A stretch of DNA of 64,000 nucleotides from Hyphomicrobiales bacterium (lineage in GTDB: Bacteria; Pseudomonadota; Alphaproteobacteria; Rhizobiales; JAJFHR01). The stretch spans positions 1-64,000 of the forward strand of contig JAJFHS010000020.1 in the NCBI GenBank assembly GCA_021775475.1, given 5' to 3'. The position numbers and the translations under genes were made by a program. Under the pieces are notes generated by a model. It searched no databases. It was not told the origin of the DNA and saw nothing but the letters and a program-made list of their open reading frames with translations. Shown piece by piece: positions 19,057 to 29,423 of the stretch (positions are counted from its first letter, which is position 1; each line of letters starts with the position of its first letter).

Positions 19057-19811
19057 GATTTCGATTCACTCATCAGTTTTCTAGCTTTTTCCAAATCTTC
19101 AGGCGTATCTATGCCGAAAGGCACTTCTTCTACCATCGCTGCGTCAATTCGCATAGCCGCATCAAGTGCGCGTAACTGCTCCAGCCGCATTTGATTTTCG
19201 CGCGCACTTTGCGGCAATGAAACGAATGTCTTAATGGCTGTGCGCCGATATGCATAGATACCAATATGGTGAATGTGAATACCGCGAAAATCAGGTGGCA
19301 ACAGGCGGGCAAAATCACGGGCGCGGACGATGCTGGATGAATTGAGGTTATTGCCATCGTCGCCGGTGATGATTTTGACCACATTGGGGTTATCAATCTC
19401 AGCTGAATCAGTAATCACCGCACCCAAAGTGGCGATATCAACGGCAGGCTGTTTCAAGGGGTCAATACAACGCGCAATGGCCCGTGGTGCCAATAACGGC
19501 AGGTCGCCCTGCAGATTTACGACGATATCGTATTTGTTGTCGGCGTCCACGCGCTCAAGAGCTTCATAAATCCGATCGGATCCACTTTCATGATCACCTT
19601 TTGTCACCACGGCTTTACCACCGGCTTTACGAATGGCGGCCGCGATTTCTTCTTCTCCTGCCGCGACCACAACATCACCAATATTGGCCTCGGTAGCGCG
19701 GCGCCAGACATGGGTAATCATCGGTTCACCGGCAATATCGGCCAGTGGTTTTCCCGGCAGCCGGGTTGACGCCATACGGGCGGGGATAAGGATAATTATT
19801 CTTTTTGCCAT
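19053..19811 (-). CDS. kdsB: 3-deoxy-manno-octulosonate cytidylyltransferase
   Basis: Activates Kdo as CMP-Kdo for lipopolysaccharide core synthesis. The 252 residues begin with IILIPARMASTRLPGKPLADI, the nucleotide-binding signature, and include VVNLQGDLPLL and HHIGIYAYRR. The presence of kdsB supports a Gram-negative organism with Kdo-containing LPS. First gene of a two-gene unit with pheA; divergent from the cytochrome gene, with 235 bases between. Confidence 0.96.
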   Translation of the reverse strand: MAKRIIILIPARMASTRLPGKPLADIAGEPMITHVWRRATEANIGDVVVAAGEEEIAAAIRKAGGKAVVTKGDHESGSDRIYEALERVDADNKYDIVVNLQGDLPLLAPRAIARCIDPLKQPAVDIATLGAVITDSAEIDNPNVVKIITGDDGNNLNSSSIVRARDFARLLPPDFRGIHIHHIGIYAYRRTAIKTFVSLPQSARENQMRLEQLRALDAAMRIDAAMVEEVPFGIDTPEDLEKARKLMSESKS

Positions 19812-20046
19812 TTAATTGCCTGTCTTTGCCATGTCGTGTTAGTAATCATGCCCTGTTTTGCGGGGAAACCCGGCGATTTTTAGCCTGGTTTATTTTGTGC
19901 CGTTAAATTTACCTATACGTATTGCCTTGTGCACCATAAAGCATGTAATCTCCGCGCGCGTTGGGTGATTGCGAGAATCACATAATTACCCTTATATTTA
20001 AAGCAGACTTATACCCAGTTTTCGACTTTGCGGAGCTACATTTTAG

Positions 20047-20607
20047 ATGGACACTTTTGAATTTAACAAAATCGCTGGCGCCGTACTGTTTACGGCTTTG
20101 ATCATTCTTGGCCTCGGCAGTCTGGCCGATGCGATTTATGCCCCCAAGCATCCCGATAAACCGGGGTATATGGTTGAAGTTACAACGGACGAAAGCAAAC
20201 CAGCCGCCAAGGCAGAAGGCGAGGCCATGGCTGAGGTCTCGTTTACCTCCCTGCTGGTTGCCGCCAATGTGGATGCGGGCCAGAAAGCGGCAAAAAAATG
20301 CGCCGGCTGCCACACGTTTAACCAGGGTGGTAAAAATAAAATTGGCCCCAATCTTTATGGTGTTGTGGGCAAAAAACTGGCTTCGGTCAGCGGTTTTGCT
20401 TATTCTGCGGCAATGAAAACCAAGGCTGAAACCGTGGGCGAGTGGAGCTATAACGCTCTTAATCAGTTCCTGACCAAGCCAAAATCATTTATCCCGAAAA
20501 CCAAAATGGGTTTTGCCGGAGTAAAAAAACCTGGAACCCGGGCAAATCTGGTGGCCTATCTGCGCTCTTTGAGTGATAGCCCGATGGCGCTTCCAGAAGC
20601 GCAATAA
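20047..20607 (+). CDS. cycM: membrane-anchored cytochrome c (CycM type)
   Basis: A 186-residue class I cytochrome c held by an uncleaved N-terminal membrane segment (about residues 10-30, AGAVLFTALIILGLGSLADA). An Ala/Glu/Lys-rich linker leads to a heme domain with KCAGCHTF (CXXCH) and the distal Met ligand in KTKMGFAG. This layout matches alphaproteobacterial CycM/c552, which carries electrons between the bc1 complex and aa3 oxidase in the inner membrane. A strong terminator follows at 20637. Confidence 0.93.
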   Translation: MDTFEFNKIAGAVLFTALIILGLGSLADAIYAPKHPDKPGYMVEVTTDESKPAAKAEGEAMAEVSFTSLLVAANVDAGQKAAKKCAGCHTFNQGGKNKIGPNLYGVVGKKLASVSGFAYSAAMKTKAETVGEWSYNALNQFLTKPKSFIPKTKMGFAGVKKPGTRANLVAYLRSLSDSPMALPEAQ

Positions 20608-20636
20608 GAGCTAAAAACGTTGTTTTTTCGAAAAAA

Positions 20637-20664
20637 CGTCGACCCTGTGGTCGGCGTTTTTTTA
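20637..20664 (+). terminator. Intrinsic terminator after cycM
   Basis: Eight-bp stem CGTCGACC/GGTCGGCG (one G-T pair) with loop CTGT, followed by a run of eight T, 30 bases after the cycM stop. Confidence 0.85.
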
Positions 20665-20788
20665 TGGTCAAATGATTACAAATCCTTCATGTTGCATCAC
20701 AGTCACGCGAGGTTGGGTATTTCTCCCTAGATTGGCCTTATTGTTTGGCTTGGATATACGTTAAAGTGTAAAAAAAACAGGAGACCTT

Positions 20789-22645
20789 ATGGTTCGCTCA
20801 TTGAGACAGATTTTGCTGCCCTTTCTCGCCGCCATGTTACTGGTGATTACCGGGGTGTCTGCAAATCTGAATGCTCAGGAACAAAAGTGGCGGCAGGGAT
20901 TGTCGTTGTTTGGTGAGCTGAAATACAAACCCGGTTTCAAGAATTTCGACTATGTCAATGTCAATGCGCCCAAGGGCGGTACATTGCGCATGGGCTCTAT
21001 CGGCACCTTTGACAGTCTCAACCCTTTTATCATCAAGGGCAGACCGGCATCCCTGTCGGGCCTGATTTATGATTCACTGTTAACTTCCAGCGCGGATGAA
21101 CCTTCAAGTTATTACGGCCTGGTGGCCGAGGCTGTGTCTTACCCGGATGATTATTCTTCTGTCACCTACCGCCTCAGGCGCGAAGCGCGCTGGAATGATG
21201 GTGTGCCGATTACGGTCGAAGATGTGATCTTTTCCCTCGAAACTCTCAAAAAAGGCCATCCGCGTTACGCCTATTATTATGCCGATATTGATCGGGCGGA
21301 AAAAACCGATGATCATGAAGTGACATTTTATTTTAAAAAATCCGGCAATCGCGAACTTCCCCAGATTACCGGTGAATTGACCATCCTGCCCAAACATTAT
21401 TGGCAAGGGACAGATGAAAACGGTAAAAAACGCGATTTCTTTGCCTCCACTTTGGTGCCACCGTTAGGCAGCGGGCCTTATCGTATCGGTAAAGTGGTGG
21501 CAGGTCGCAATATCACGGTTGAACGGGTTAAAGATTACTGGGGCAAGGATCTGCCCGTGAATATTGGCAAGAACAATCTTGATGTGCTGCGCAGCGATTA
21601 TTTTCGCGATGATACTGTGGCACTGGAAGCCTTCAAGGGCGGGCAGTTTGATGTGAGATTTGAAAACTCCGCCAAAAACTGGGCCACCGCTTACAAGGTG
21701 AAATCAGTAACATCCGGCAATATAATCAAAAGCCAGTTTGTTACCAAAAACCCCGAACGCATGCAGGCTTTCGTTTTCAACACCCGCCGCGACAAGTTTG
21801 CTGATGCCCGCGTTCGTCTGGCTTTCAATCTGGCCTTTGATTTTGAATGGGCCAACAAAAACCTGTTCTTTGATCAATACAGCCGCGTATCCAGTTTTTT
21901 TCAAGGCTCCGAGTTGGCAGCAACTGGATTACCTCAAGGCCGTGAGCTGGAAATTCTCGAAGAGCTGCGCGACGAGGTGCCCGCACAGGTATTTACCGAG
22001 GTCTACAAAAACCCCGTAAACGGATCGCCTGCCCTCGTGCGGGCAAATTTGAGGAAAGCACGCAAACTTTTAGAAGATGCGGGCTGGAAGATTAAGGACC
22101 GCGTTTTGGTCAACACCAAAACCGGCAAGAAGATGGAACTGGAGGTATTGCTGGTCTCCCCTGCTTTTGAACGCATCGTTTTACCTTACAAGAAAAGTCT
22201 GGAGCGGTTGGGCATCAAGGTGAGAGTGCGCACAGTTGATGTTTCGCAATATCAAAACCGGGTAGACAATTTTGATTTTGACATGATCGTTGGCGGTTGG
22301 GGCCAGGCACTTTCTCCCGGCAATGAACAGCGCAATTACTGGGGCTCCCAAACAGCCGATCGCACAGGCAGCCGCAATCTGGTTGGGATTAAAAACCCGG
22401 CGATCGACAAATTGATCGGAAAGCTGATTTACGCCAAGGATCGCAGTGAACTTGTAGCCGTAACGCGCGCCCTTGACCGGGTGTTGTTGTGGAACCATTT
22501 TGTTGTGCCGCAATGGTATTCAAAGGGAACGCGTCTGGCGCGCTGGAACCGCTTTGGTTTTCCGGAAAAAACGCCCGATTACCGCATCAGTTTTCCCGAC
22601 ATCTGGTGGTTTGATGAGGCTAAAGCTGCATCGGTGAAAAAATGA
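20789..22645 (+). CDS. yejA: peptide ABC transporter substrate-binding protein (YejA-like, first copy)
   Basis: A family 5 extracellular solute-binding protein, 618 residues, with a signal peptide (about residues 1-30, ending NLNAQ). Family marks are FDYVNVNAPKGGTLRMGSIG, the EAVSYPDDYSSVTYRLRREA segment, and the SRVSSFFQGSELAATG region typical of the YejA branch. It is expected to deliver oligopeptides (in other bacteria, microcin C-like compounds) to YejBEF. A good ribosome site (CAGGAG) precedes the ATG. Its stop overlaps the next gene's start by four bases (ATGA). Confidence 0.9.
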   Translation: MVRSLRQILLPFLAAMLLVITGVSANLNAQEQKWRQGLSLFGELKYKPGFKNFDYVNVNAPKGGTLRMGSIGTFDSLNPFIIKGRPASLSGLIYDSLLTSSADEPSSYYGLVAEAVSYPDDYSSVTYRLRREARWNDGVPITVEDVIFSLETLKKGHPRYAYYYADIDRAEKTDDHEVTFYFKKSGNRELPQITGELTILPKHYWQGTDENGKKRDFFASTLVPPLGSGPYRIGKVVAGRNITVERVKDYWGKDLPVNIGKNNLDVLRSDYFRDDTVALEAFKGGQFDVRFENSAKNWATAYKVKSVTSGNIIKSQFVTKNPERMQAFVFNTRRDKFADARVRLAFNLAFDFEWANKNLFFDQYSRVSSFFQGSELAATGLPQGRELEILEELRDEVPAQVFTEVYKNPVNGSPALVRANLRKARKLLEDAGWKIKDRVLVNTKTGKKMELEVLLVSPAFERIVLPYKKSLERLGIKVRVRTVDVSQYQNRVDNFDFDMIVGGWGQALSPGNEQRNYWGSQTADRTGSRNLVGIKNPAIDKLIGKLIYAKDRSELVAVTRALDRVLLWNHFVVPQWYSKGTRLARWNRFGFPEKTPDYRISFPDIWWFDEAKAASVKK

Positions 22646-24468
22646 TGCGCTTTTCCCGGAAACTTCTATTCAGTACAATTGTATCGGCGACTCTGGTGTT
22701 TTCTGCTGGCCTCAGCTTCGCCGGTGCCAAACCAAGCCACGGGCTGTCGACTTTTGGTGATCTTAAATACGCCGCTGATTTCGCTAATTTTGATTACGTC
22801 AATGCCGATGCACCCAAGGGTGGCTCCCTGTCGACCATCGGTGCTACCACATATAACAATCTTAATGGCTTCATTCTCAAAGGTGATGCAGCCGCAGGTC
22901 TGGAATACCTGTTTGATTCCCTCATGGTTCGGGCGCAAGATGAACCAGATGCTGTTTATGGTCTGGTGGCAAAAACAGCTGATGTGGCAGAAGATGGTTT
23001 GAGTGTGACGTATGAGCTGCGAAAAAATGCGCGCTTTGCCGATGGCACAGCGTTGACGGCACAAGACGTTGTGTTCTCCTTCAATATCATCAAAGAAAAA
23101 GGCCATCCCAGCCTTACCTTGCAATTGCGCGATATCGTCAAGGCTGAAGCGGTGAATGAGTATCGTGTTACCTTTACATTCAAGGGCGAACAACTGCGTG
23201 ATCTGGCAATCATAGCAGCCTCGCTGCCGATTTTTTCAAAGGCTTATTATGCAACGCGTGAATTTGATGAAACCACGCTGGAAGCACCTTTAGGTTCTGG
23301 TCCCTACAAGGTAAAAAACCTTAAAGTCGGCCGCACAATCACCTACCAGCGCCGCGATGATTACTGGGCAAAAGATCTGCCCGTCAACAAGGGGCGGTTT
23401 AATTTTGATGAACTGGTTTACGAATATTTTCGTGACCGAACGGCTGAATTTGAAGCATTCAAAGCCGGTGCCTATGATTTGCGCGAAGAATTCACCTCGC
23501 GGGTATGGGCGACGCAGTATAATTTTCCTGCGGTAAAAGACGGTCGGGTGATCACTGCCGTCCTGCCCAATGATCAACCTTCGGGCGCGCAGGGGTTTTT
23601 CCTCAATATGCGCCGGGGAAAATTTGCCGACAAGCGCGTCAGGCAAGCCCTTGATTACGCCTTTGATTTTAAATGGACCAACAAGAACCTGTTTTATGGT
23701 GCATACAAACGCACCAACAGTTTTTTTGAAAACTCTGTAATGAAAGCAACTGGTAAGCCGCAAGGAGCCGAACTCGCCCTGCTTGAGCCTTTCAGGTTAC
23801 AACTACCCAAAGAGGTATTTTCTGAAACCTATAAATCGCCTGTTTCCGATGGCTCAGGTCAGGACAGAAAAATGTTGCGGGTTGCAACACGGTTATTGAA
23901 ACAGGCAGGCTGGGGCATCAAAGGCGGGGCGCTTACCAATCAACAGGGTGAAAAATTCACCATCGAATTTCTGACATTTTCGCCATCGTTTGAACGGATT
24001 ATTGCACCGATTGTAAAAAACCTGAAGCTCTTGGGGATTAAGGCGCGCATTCGTCAGGTTGACCCGGCACAATATCAGGAGCGGCTCAAAAGCTTTGATT
24101 TTGACATCACCACCCGGCGTTATGTCTTGCGCATTACACCGGGCATCGAACTCAGGGGCTATTGGGGCTCGGCTTACGCTGATATTAAAGGCAGCCGTAA
24201 TCTTTCGGGCATTAAAGACCCGGTTGTGGATGCAATGATCGAAAAGATTACCACGGCCAAATCGCGCCAGGACCTCACCATTGCCGCGCGCGCGCTCGAC
24301 CGGGTTTTGCGCGCTGGTAATTACTGGATACCGCAATGGTACAAGGCCAGTCACACCATCGCTTACTGGAACAAGTTTTCTTATCCCTCAATCAAGCCTA
24401 AATATGATCGCGGAATTATAGAAACCTGGTGGTATGACGAGGCAAAAGCTGCCAAATTATCCCAATGA
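22642..24468 (+). CDS. yejA: peptide ABC transporter substrate-binding protein (YejA-like, second copy)
   Basis: A second family 5 binding protein, 608 residues, clearly paralogous to the gene before it. The signal peptide covers about residues 1-27, followed by HGLSTFGDLKYAADFANFDY. Parallel motifs in both copies include FDYVN(V/A)(N/D)APKGG, a DYWAKDLPVN/DYWGKDLPVN segment, and C-terminal WWYDEAKAA/WWFDEAKAA. Tandem binding proteins feeding one permease pair suggest a widened peptide range; that is inference. Coupled by a four-base overlap to copy one. Confidence 0.9.
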   Translation: MMRFSRKLLFSTIVSATLVFSAGLSFAGAKPSHGLSTFGDLKYAADFANFDYVNADAPKGGSLSTIGATTYNNLNGFILKGDAAAGLEYLFDSLMVRAQDEPDAVYGLVAKTADVAEDGLSVTYELRKNARFADGTALTAQDVVFSFNIIKEKGHPSLTLQLRDIVKAEAVNEYRVTFTFKGEQLRDLAIIAASLPIFSKAYYATREFDETTLEAPLGSGPYKVKNLKVGRTITYQRRDDYWAKDLPVNKGRFNFDELVYEYFRDRTAEFEAFKAGAYDLREEFTSRVWATQYNFPAVKDGRVITAVLPNDQPSGAQGFFLNMRRGKFADKRVRQALDYAFDFKWTNKNLFYGAYKRTNSFFENSVMKATGKPQGAELALLEPFRLQLPKEVFSETYKSPVSDGSGQDRKMLRVATRLLKQAGWGIKGGALTNQQGEKFTIEFLTFSPSFERIIAPIVKNLKLLGIKARIRQVDPAQYQERLKSFDFDITTRRYVLRITPGIELRGYWGSAYADIKGSRNLSGIKDPVVDAMIEKITTAKSRQDLTIAARALDRVLRAGNYWIPQWYKASHTIAYWNKFSYPSIKPKYDRGIIETWWYDEAKAAKLSQ

Positions 24469-24494
24469 ACATGACAAGTGATTCGGCCTGATCC

Positions 24495-25607
24495 ATGGCA
24501 GCATATATCCTCAGACGACTGCTCTTAATTGTGCCCACCCTGTTTGGCATCATGCTGGTGAGTTTTGCGCTTATCCAGTTTGCGCCCGGCGGACCGGTAG
24601 AGCGGATTATTGCCCAGATTACCGGAACGGACGTAGCGGCCACCTCGCGCATCGGTGGCAGTGCCGGTGGTGATTTTGGGGCCAGTGCTCCGGCAAACAA
24701 TGCCGGTGATATGGCGACGTCGTCGAAATATCGCGGCGCTCAGGGGCTTGACCCTGAGTTCATCAAAAAACTCGAGAAACAATTCGGCTTCGATAAACCG
24801 GCCTATGAGCGCTTTGCCATGATGATATGGAATTACAGCCGCTTTGATTTTGGCGAGAGTTATTTTCGCGATGTCTCGGTGATTGATCTGATTATCGAAA
24901 AAATGCCGGTGTCGATTTCGCTCGGCCTGTGGCTGATGCTGATTTCCTATGGTATTTCCATACCGTTAGGCATTCGCAAAGCGATTAAAGACGGTAGCAG
25001 GTTTGATGTCTGGACCAGCGGCGTTATTGTTATCGGCTATGCCATACCGGGGTTTTTGTTTGCCATATTGCTGATTGTACTGTTTGCCGGCGGCTCTTTT
25101 TGGAACATATTTCCGTTGCGCGGGCTGACGTCTGATAATTTCGACCAGCTGCCATGGTATGGACAAATCGCTGATTATTTATGGCATCTCACATTGCCTA
25201 TCTTATCAATGGTGCTGGGGGCGTTTGCCACCACGGCGTTTTTGACCAAAAATTCATTTCTCGACGAGATTAAAAAACAATATGTCATGACCGCGCGCGC
25301 CAAAGGATTGTCCGAGCGCGAAGTGCTCTACGGCCACGTCTTCCGCAATGCCATGCTGATTGTGATTGCCGGGTTTCCCGGCGCCTTTATCGGCGCATTC
25401 TTTGCCGGGTCATTGTTGATCGAAACGATATTCTCGCTCGATGGTCTGGGATTGTTGTCGTTTGAGTCCATCGTTAATCGTGATTACCCGGTGGTCTTTG
25501 CCACGCTTTACATCTTCAGCCTGTTGGGCCTGGTGGTGAACCTGATTTCTGATCTCATGTATACCTGGATTGATCCGCGTATCGATTTTGAAAGCCGGGA
25601 GGTCTAG
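24495..25607 (+). CDS. yejB: peptide ABC transporter permease (YejB-like)
   Basis: Inner-membrane permease of the Opp/Dpp type, 370 residues with about six membrane segments. It starts [20 protein letters not shown], typical of YejB/DppB proteins. The Gly/Ala/Ser-rich loop at residues 50-80 is the longer YejB insert. The EAA coupling loop is the [20 protein letters not shown] region. Starts 26 bases after the second binding-protein gene and ends four bases before yejE. Confidence 0.93.
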   Translation: MAAYILRRLLLIVPTLFGIMLVSFALIQFAPGGPVERIIAQITGTDVAATSRIGGSAGGDFGASAPANNAGDMATSSKYRGAQGLDPEFIKKLEKQFGFDKPAYERFAMMIWNYSRFDFGESYFRDVSVIDLIIEKMPVSISLGLWLMLISYGISIPLGIRKAIKDGSRFDVWTSGVIVIGYAIPGFLFAILLIVLFAGGSFWNIFPLRGLTSDNFDQLPWYGQIADYLWHLTLPILSMVLGAFATTAFLTKNSFLDEIKKQYVMTARAKGLSEREVLYGHVFRNAMLIVIAGFPGAFIGAFFAGSLLIETIFSLDGLGLLSFESIVNRDYPVVFATLYIFSLLGLVVNLISDLMYTWIDPRIDFESREV

Positions 25608-25611
25608 GGCT

Positions 25612-26703
25612 ATGGATAACAGCGTCGACCAGACCCCGTTTCTGGATCAGCCAAAATTAAAGCAACTGAAAAAATCGCGCATATCGCCGATCAATCAACG
25701 GCGCTGGCAGAATTTCAAGGCTAACCGTCGCGGTTACTGGAGCTTGTGGATTTTTCTGTTTTTGTTTTTCCTCACCCTGTTTTCGGAAGTGATTGCCAAC
25801 GACCGGCCTTTGCTGGTGGTATATGAAGGGCAATATTTTACACCGGTTTTTGCAACCTACCCTGAAACCACCTTTGGCGGTGAATTTGAAACCGAGGCTG
25901 ATTATCGCGACCCGTTTGTGATTGATCTGATAGAAAATAGCAACGGCTTCATAATCTGGCCGATTATCCGTTATCGCTATGATACCATTAATCTTGATTT
26001 ACCGGTGCCGGCACCTGCCCCGCCCTCGGCTAACAACTGGCTGGGGACGGACGATCAGGGTCGCGATGTGGTGGCGCGATTATTATACGGGTTTCGAATA
26101 TCGGTGTTATTTGGCCTGGTGCTGACGATAATCTCGTCGGTCATCGGGGTTATTGCGGGTGCCATACAGGGCTATTTCGGTGGCTGGACCGATCTTATTT
26201 TCCAACGCGTTATCGAAGTGTGGACCAGTGTGCCATCGTTGTATCTGCTGATTATTATTGCCTCGATTATTGAGCCGAGTTTCTGGATATTATTGTTTAT
26301 CCTGCTGTTATTTTCGTGGGTAGCGCTGGTTGGAGTGGTCCGGGCCGAGTTTTTGCGCGGGCGGAATTTTGAATATATCAATGCCGCGCGCGCCATGGGG
26401 GTATCGAACGCAAAAATCATGTTCAAGCATCTTTTACCCAATGCCATGGTGGCGACGCTGACATTTATGCCGTTCATTCTCAATGGCTCTATTGGTACGC
26501 TCACCTCTTTGGATTTCCTAGGCTTTGGCCTGCCGCCGGGGTCAGCTTCGCTGGGTGAATTGCTGGCGCAGGGCAAGGCCAACCTGCAAGCACCGTGGCT
26601 GGGCATATCGGGTTTTATCGTTATTGCCACCATGTTGTCTTTGCTGGTGTTTATCGGTGAAGCCGTGCGCGATGCGCTTGATCCCAGAAAGACGTTTCAA
26701 TGA
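25612..26703 (+). CDS. yejE: peptide ABC transporter permease (YejE-like)
   Basis: Second inner-membrane permease, 363 residues, with a cytosolic N-terminus (SRISPINQRRWQNFKANRRG) and a long periplasmic loop after the first membrane segment, both typical of YejE. The EAA loop is YINAARAMGVSNAKIMFKHL. The frame runs upstream to 25570 inside yejB, but the ATG at 25612 (MDNSVDQTPFLDQ) avoids that overlap. Its stop overlaps the yejF start by four bases. Confidence 0.93.
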   Translation: MDNSVDQTPFLDQPKLKQLKKSRISPINQRRWQNFKANRRGYWSLWIFLFLFFLTLFSEVIANDRPLLVVYEGQYFTPVFATYPETTFGGEFETEADYRDPFVIDLIENSNGFIIWPIIRYRYDTINLDLPVPAPAPPSANNWLGTDDQGRDVVARLLYGFRISVLFGLVLTIISSVIGVIAGAIQGYFGGWTDLIFQRVIEVWTSVPSLYLLIIIASIIEPSFWILLFILLLFSWVALVGVVRAEFLRGRNFEYINAARAMGVSNAKIMFKHLLPNAMVATLTFMPFILNGSIGTLTSLDFLGFGLPPGSASLGELLAQGKANLQAPWLGISGFIVIATMLSLLVFIGEAVRDALDPRKTFQ

Positions 26704-28337
26704 ACAAGGACAACGATATTCTCCTGAGCATTGATAATCTTTCAGTGGCCTTCAGGCAGGGAGCAGAAGAAACCCTTGCGGTTGACAAGGTATCGTTCGA
26801 TATCAAAAAGGGCGAGATTGTAGCGCTTGTAGGTGAATCGGGTTCAGGCAAATCCGTTACCGCCTTGTCCATCATGAAGCTATTGCCATATCCTGCTGCC
26901 TTTCATCCTTCTGGTGAAATCTCCTTTCAGGGCGAAGCCTTGATGGCGGCGGATAATGCAACCTTGCGCCGTATCCGCGGCAATATGATTTCGATCATTT
27001 TCCAGGAACCGATGACCTCGTTAAACCCGCTGCACACGATTGAAAAACAGGTGGGTGAAATTCTCACGCTTCATCGCGGGCTCGGCGCTGCTCAGGCGCG
27101 CACGCGGGTGATTGAACTGTTGAATAAAGTCGGTCTTAAAGATGCTGAAAACCGGCTGGAAAGTTTTCCTCATCAACTCTCTGGTGGACAGCGTCAACGC
27201 GTTATGATTGCCATGGCTCTGGCCAATGAACCCGATCTTCTTATTGCGGATGAACCAACAACCGCCCTTGATGTTACCATCCAGGCGCAAATTTTAGAAC
27301 TTCTGCTTTCGCTGCAAAAAGAAACCGGCATGGCCATGTTGCTGATCACTCATGATCTCGGTGTTGTTCGCAAGATGGCCGATCGCGTTTGTGTCATGAC
27401 CAATGGTAAAATCGTTGAAAAGAATAAAACAGCTGAACTTTTTGACAATCCCCAACACGCTTATACCAGACATCTGCTGGCCGCTGAACCTAAAGGGCTG
27501 GCGCCCAAGCCAAACAAGAATGCCACCGTTGTGGTTGAAACTGATGACCTGAAAGTATGGTTTCCGGTCAAGCGTGGCTTGATGCGTCGCACTGTTGATT
27601 ATATCAAGGCAGTGGATGGTATTTCCCTGAAAGTTCGCGCCGGACAAACCCTGGGAATTGTCGGAGAATCAGGCTCGGGCAAAACCACACTCGGTCTGGC
27701 GATATTGCGGCTGATTTCAAGTGAAGGACGCATAGCCTATCTCGGTAATGACATCAGCAATTTTCAAAGGCGTGACATGCGCCCGTTGCGACGCGAAATG
27801 CAGATCGTGTTTCAGGATCCTTACGGCTCTTTGTCGCCGCGCCTGTCTATTGGCGATATTGTCGCTGAGGGACTGATTGTCCAGGGCACTGAATTCACCC
27901 ATGAAGAACAGCGCACCCGTGTGGCCACGGCTTTGAAAGAGGTGGGGCTGGAAGAGGATGTTCAAGACAGATATCCGCATGAATTTTCCGGTGGTCAACG
28001 CCAGCGTATTGCTATTGCGCGTGCGATGGTTCTGGGGCCTAAGTTCGTTATGCTGGATGAGCCGACAAGCGCGCTCGATATGTCGGTGCAGGCACAAATT
28101 GTTGACCTGTTGCGCGCTTTGCAAAAACGTCACAATCTGGCCTATCTGTTTATCAGCCACGATCTAAAAGTTGTGCGGGCGCTGGCGCATGAGGTGATTG
28201 TGATGAAAGATGGAAATATTGTTGAACAAGGGCTGACAAAGAATATTTTTGACAAGCCCAAAACCGATTATACTAAAGCCTTGATGGCCGCAGCTTTTGA
28301 TCTGGCGACAACTTCTTCCAGTGTTGTTTCGACGTGA
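26700..28337 (+). CDS. yejF: peptide ABC transporter ATPase, two fused ATPase domains (YejF-like)
   Basis: A 545-residue protein with two complete ABC domains. Domain 1: Walker A GESGSGKS, signature LSGGQRQRV, Walker [13 protein letters not shown]. Domain 2: Walker [10 protein letters not shown], signature FSGGQRQRI, Walker [13 protein letters not shown]. Each domain keeps its Q-loop and H-loop regions. It powers the YejBE permease. It closes the yejAABEF operon by a four-base overlap with yejE. The following dehydrogenase gene starts 13 bases downstream and may be cotranscribed. Confidence 0.94.
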   Translation: MNKDNDILLSIDNLSVAFRQGAEETLAVDKVSFDIKKGEIVALVGESGSGKSVTALSIMKLLPYPAAFHPSGEISFQGEALMAADNATLRRIRGNMISIIFQEPMTSLNPLHTIEKQVGEILTLHRGLGAAQARTRVIELLNKVGLKDAENRLESFPHQLSGGQRQRVMIAMALANEPDLLIADEPTTALDVTIQAQILELLLSLQKETGMAMLLITHDLGVVRKMADRVCVMTNGKIVEKNKTAELFDNPQHAYTRHLLAAEPKGLAPKPNKNATVVVETDDLKVWFPVKRGLMRRTVDYIKAVDGISLKVRAGQTLGIVGESGSGKTTLGLAILRLISSEGRIAYLGNDISNFQRRDMRPLRREMQIVFQDPYGSLSPRLSIGDIVAEGLIVQGTEFTHEEQRTRVATALKEVGLEEDVQDRYPHEFSGGQRQRIAIARAMVLGPKFVMLDEPTSALDMSVQAQIVDLLRALQKRHNLAYLFISHDLKVVRALAHEVIVMKDGNIVEQGLTKNIFDKPKTDYTKALMAAAFDLATTSSSVVST

Positions 28338-28350
28338 GGTTTTTCATTCC

Positions 28351-29292
28351 ATGACCATTTTGCTGACAATGACGGGGACGGATGCAAAATCCTGGAAGCA
28401 GCAACTTGAAGCGCTCACCCCCGATCATCCGATACTCATCTGGCCCAGTGATGAACCTCTCGACGCTGTAAAATACGCTCTTGCCTGGAATTCACCCCCG
28501 GGGCTTTTGGCCAGATGCACCAATCTTGAAGTGATCTTCTCACTTGGTGCCGGTGTTGATCATCTGATTAGCGACCCTGATCTTCCCGATATCCCCATCG
28601 TTCGCATAGTCGATCCCAACCTGACCATGAGAATGACAGAATATGTGGTTTTTCATGTGCTGCTGCATCATCGCAGGTTTCACGATTATGACCGCGTTCA
28701 AAAAGCCAAAAAATGGGAAATACTGCATCAGCCCGGTGCCAATGAGGTTCGTGTTGGCGTTATGGGAATGGGCGCACTTGGCAGTGATGCAGCATGCAAA
28801 TTACGCGACTTGGGCTTTCAGGTGGCAGGCTGGAGCAACTCGCCCAAAGATTTCCCCGGCATTGAAAGTTTTGCCGGTGCGGATCAACTGACGCCATTTC
28901 TCAACCGTACCGATATCCTGGTGGTGTTGCTGCCACATACGCCGGAGACTGAAGGCATACTCAATAAAAAACTGTTTGCGAGCCTGGCTCAAGATGGCGT
29001 TGGGCAAGGCCCAATATTGATCAACGCCGGGCGCGGAAAACTACAGATTGACGCTGAAATTTTAGCAGCCCTTGATGAAAATGTTCTGCACGCTGCAAGC
29101 CTTGATGTGTTTGAACAAGAGCCTCTGCCCGAAGATAGCCCACTGTGGAGCCATGAGCGCGCAACGCTTACCCCCCATATTGCCAGCGAAAGCGACAACC
29201 GGGCATTGACAAAATACATAGCTGAACAAATCAAGCGCCATGAGGCCGGATTGGCTTTGGAGAACGTGATTGATAATACCAAGGGGTATTAA
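28351..29292 (+). CDS. ghrA: glyoxylate/hydroxypyruvate reductase A-type 2-hydroxyacid dehydrogenase
   Basis: A NAD(P)H-dependent D-2-hydroxyacid dehydrogenase, 313 residues from the ATG at 28351 (the frame opens 54 bases earlier inside yejF). The Rossmann motif is GVMGMGALGSDAA with a following AGWSNSPKDFPG that suits NADPH. The catalytic Arg is in NAGRGKL, the Glu in FEQEPLPEDSPLW and the His in LTPHIAS. This combination matches the GhrA branch. Substrate preference (glyoxylate or hydroxypyruvate) is inferred from the family. Confidence 0.88.
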   Translation: MTILLTMTGTDAKSWKQQLEALTPDHPILIWPSDEPLDAVKYALAWNSPPGLLARCTNLEVIFSLGAGVDHLISDPDLPDIPIVRIVDPNLTMRMTEYVVFHVLLHHRRFHDYDRVQKAKKWEILHQPGANEVRVGVMGMGALGSDAACKLRDLGFQVAGWSNSPKDFPGIESFAGADQLTPFLNRTDILVVLLPHTPETEGILNKKLFASLAQDGVGQGPILINAGRGKLQIDAEILAALDENVLHAASLDVFEQEPLPEDSPLWSHERATLTPHIASESDNRALTKYIAEQIKRHEAGLALENVIDNTKGY

Positions 29293-29306
29293 TAAGCTTG
29301 CACTCC

Positions 29307-29422
29307 CCCCTCATCCGATGCCTTCGGCGCCACCTTCTCCCGCAAGGGGAGAAGGAAGAAAATGAACTCAAACCCTTCTCCCCTTGCGGGAGAAGGTGGC
29401 AGCGCAGCTGACGGATGAGGGG
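29307..29422. repeat. Long imperfect inverted repeat between convergent ghrA and NlpC/P60 gene
   Basis: Outer arms CCCCTCATCCG and CGGATGAGGGG, and inner arms CACCTTCTCCCGCAAGGGGA / TCCCCTTGCGGGAGAAGGTG, fold into one large hairpin with smaller hairpins in each arm. It fills the whole 131-base gap between two converging genes. It resembles mosaic palindromes known between genes in rhizobia and Brucella, but I cannot assign it to a named family. Confidence 0.85.
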
Positions 29423-29423
29423 T

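Noticed and set aside
23290-24354. Long antisense frames opposite the second yejA
   Set aside because: Fully inside a well-supported gene with conserved family motifs; frame openness follows from codon bias.
29307-29422. Repeat considered as a CRISPR or small RNA gene
   Set aside because: It is a single inverted repeat without regularly spaced direct repeats or a promoter, and is better explained as an intergenic palindrome.
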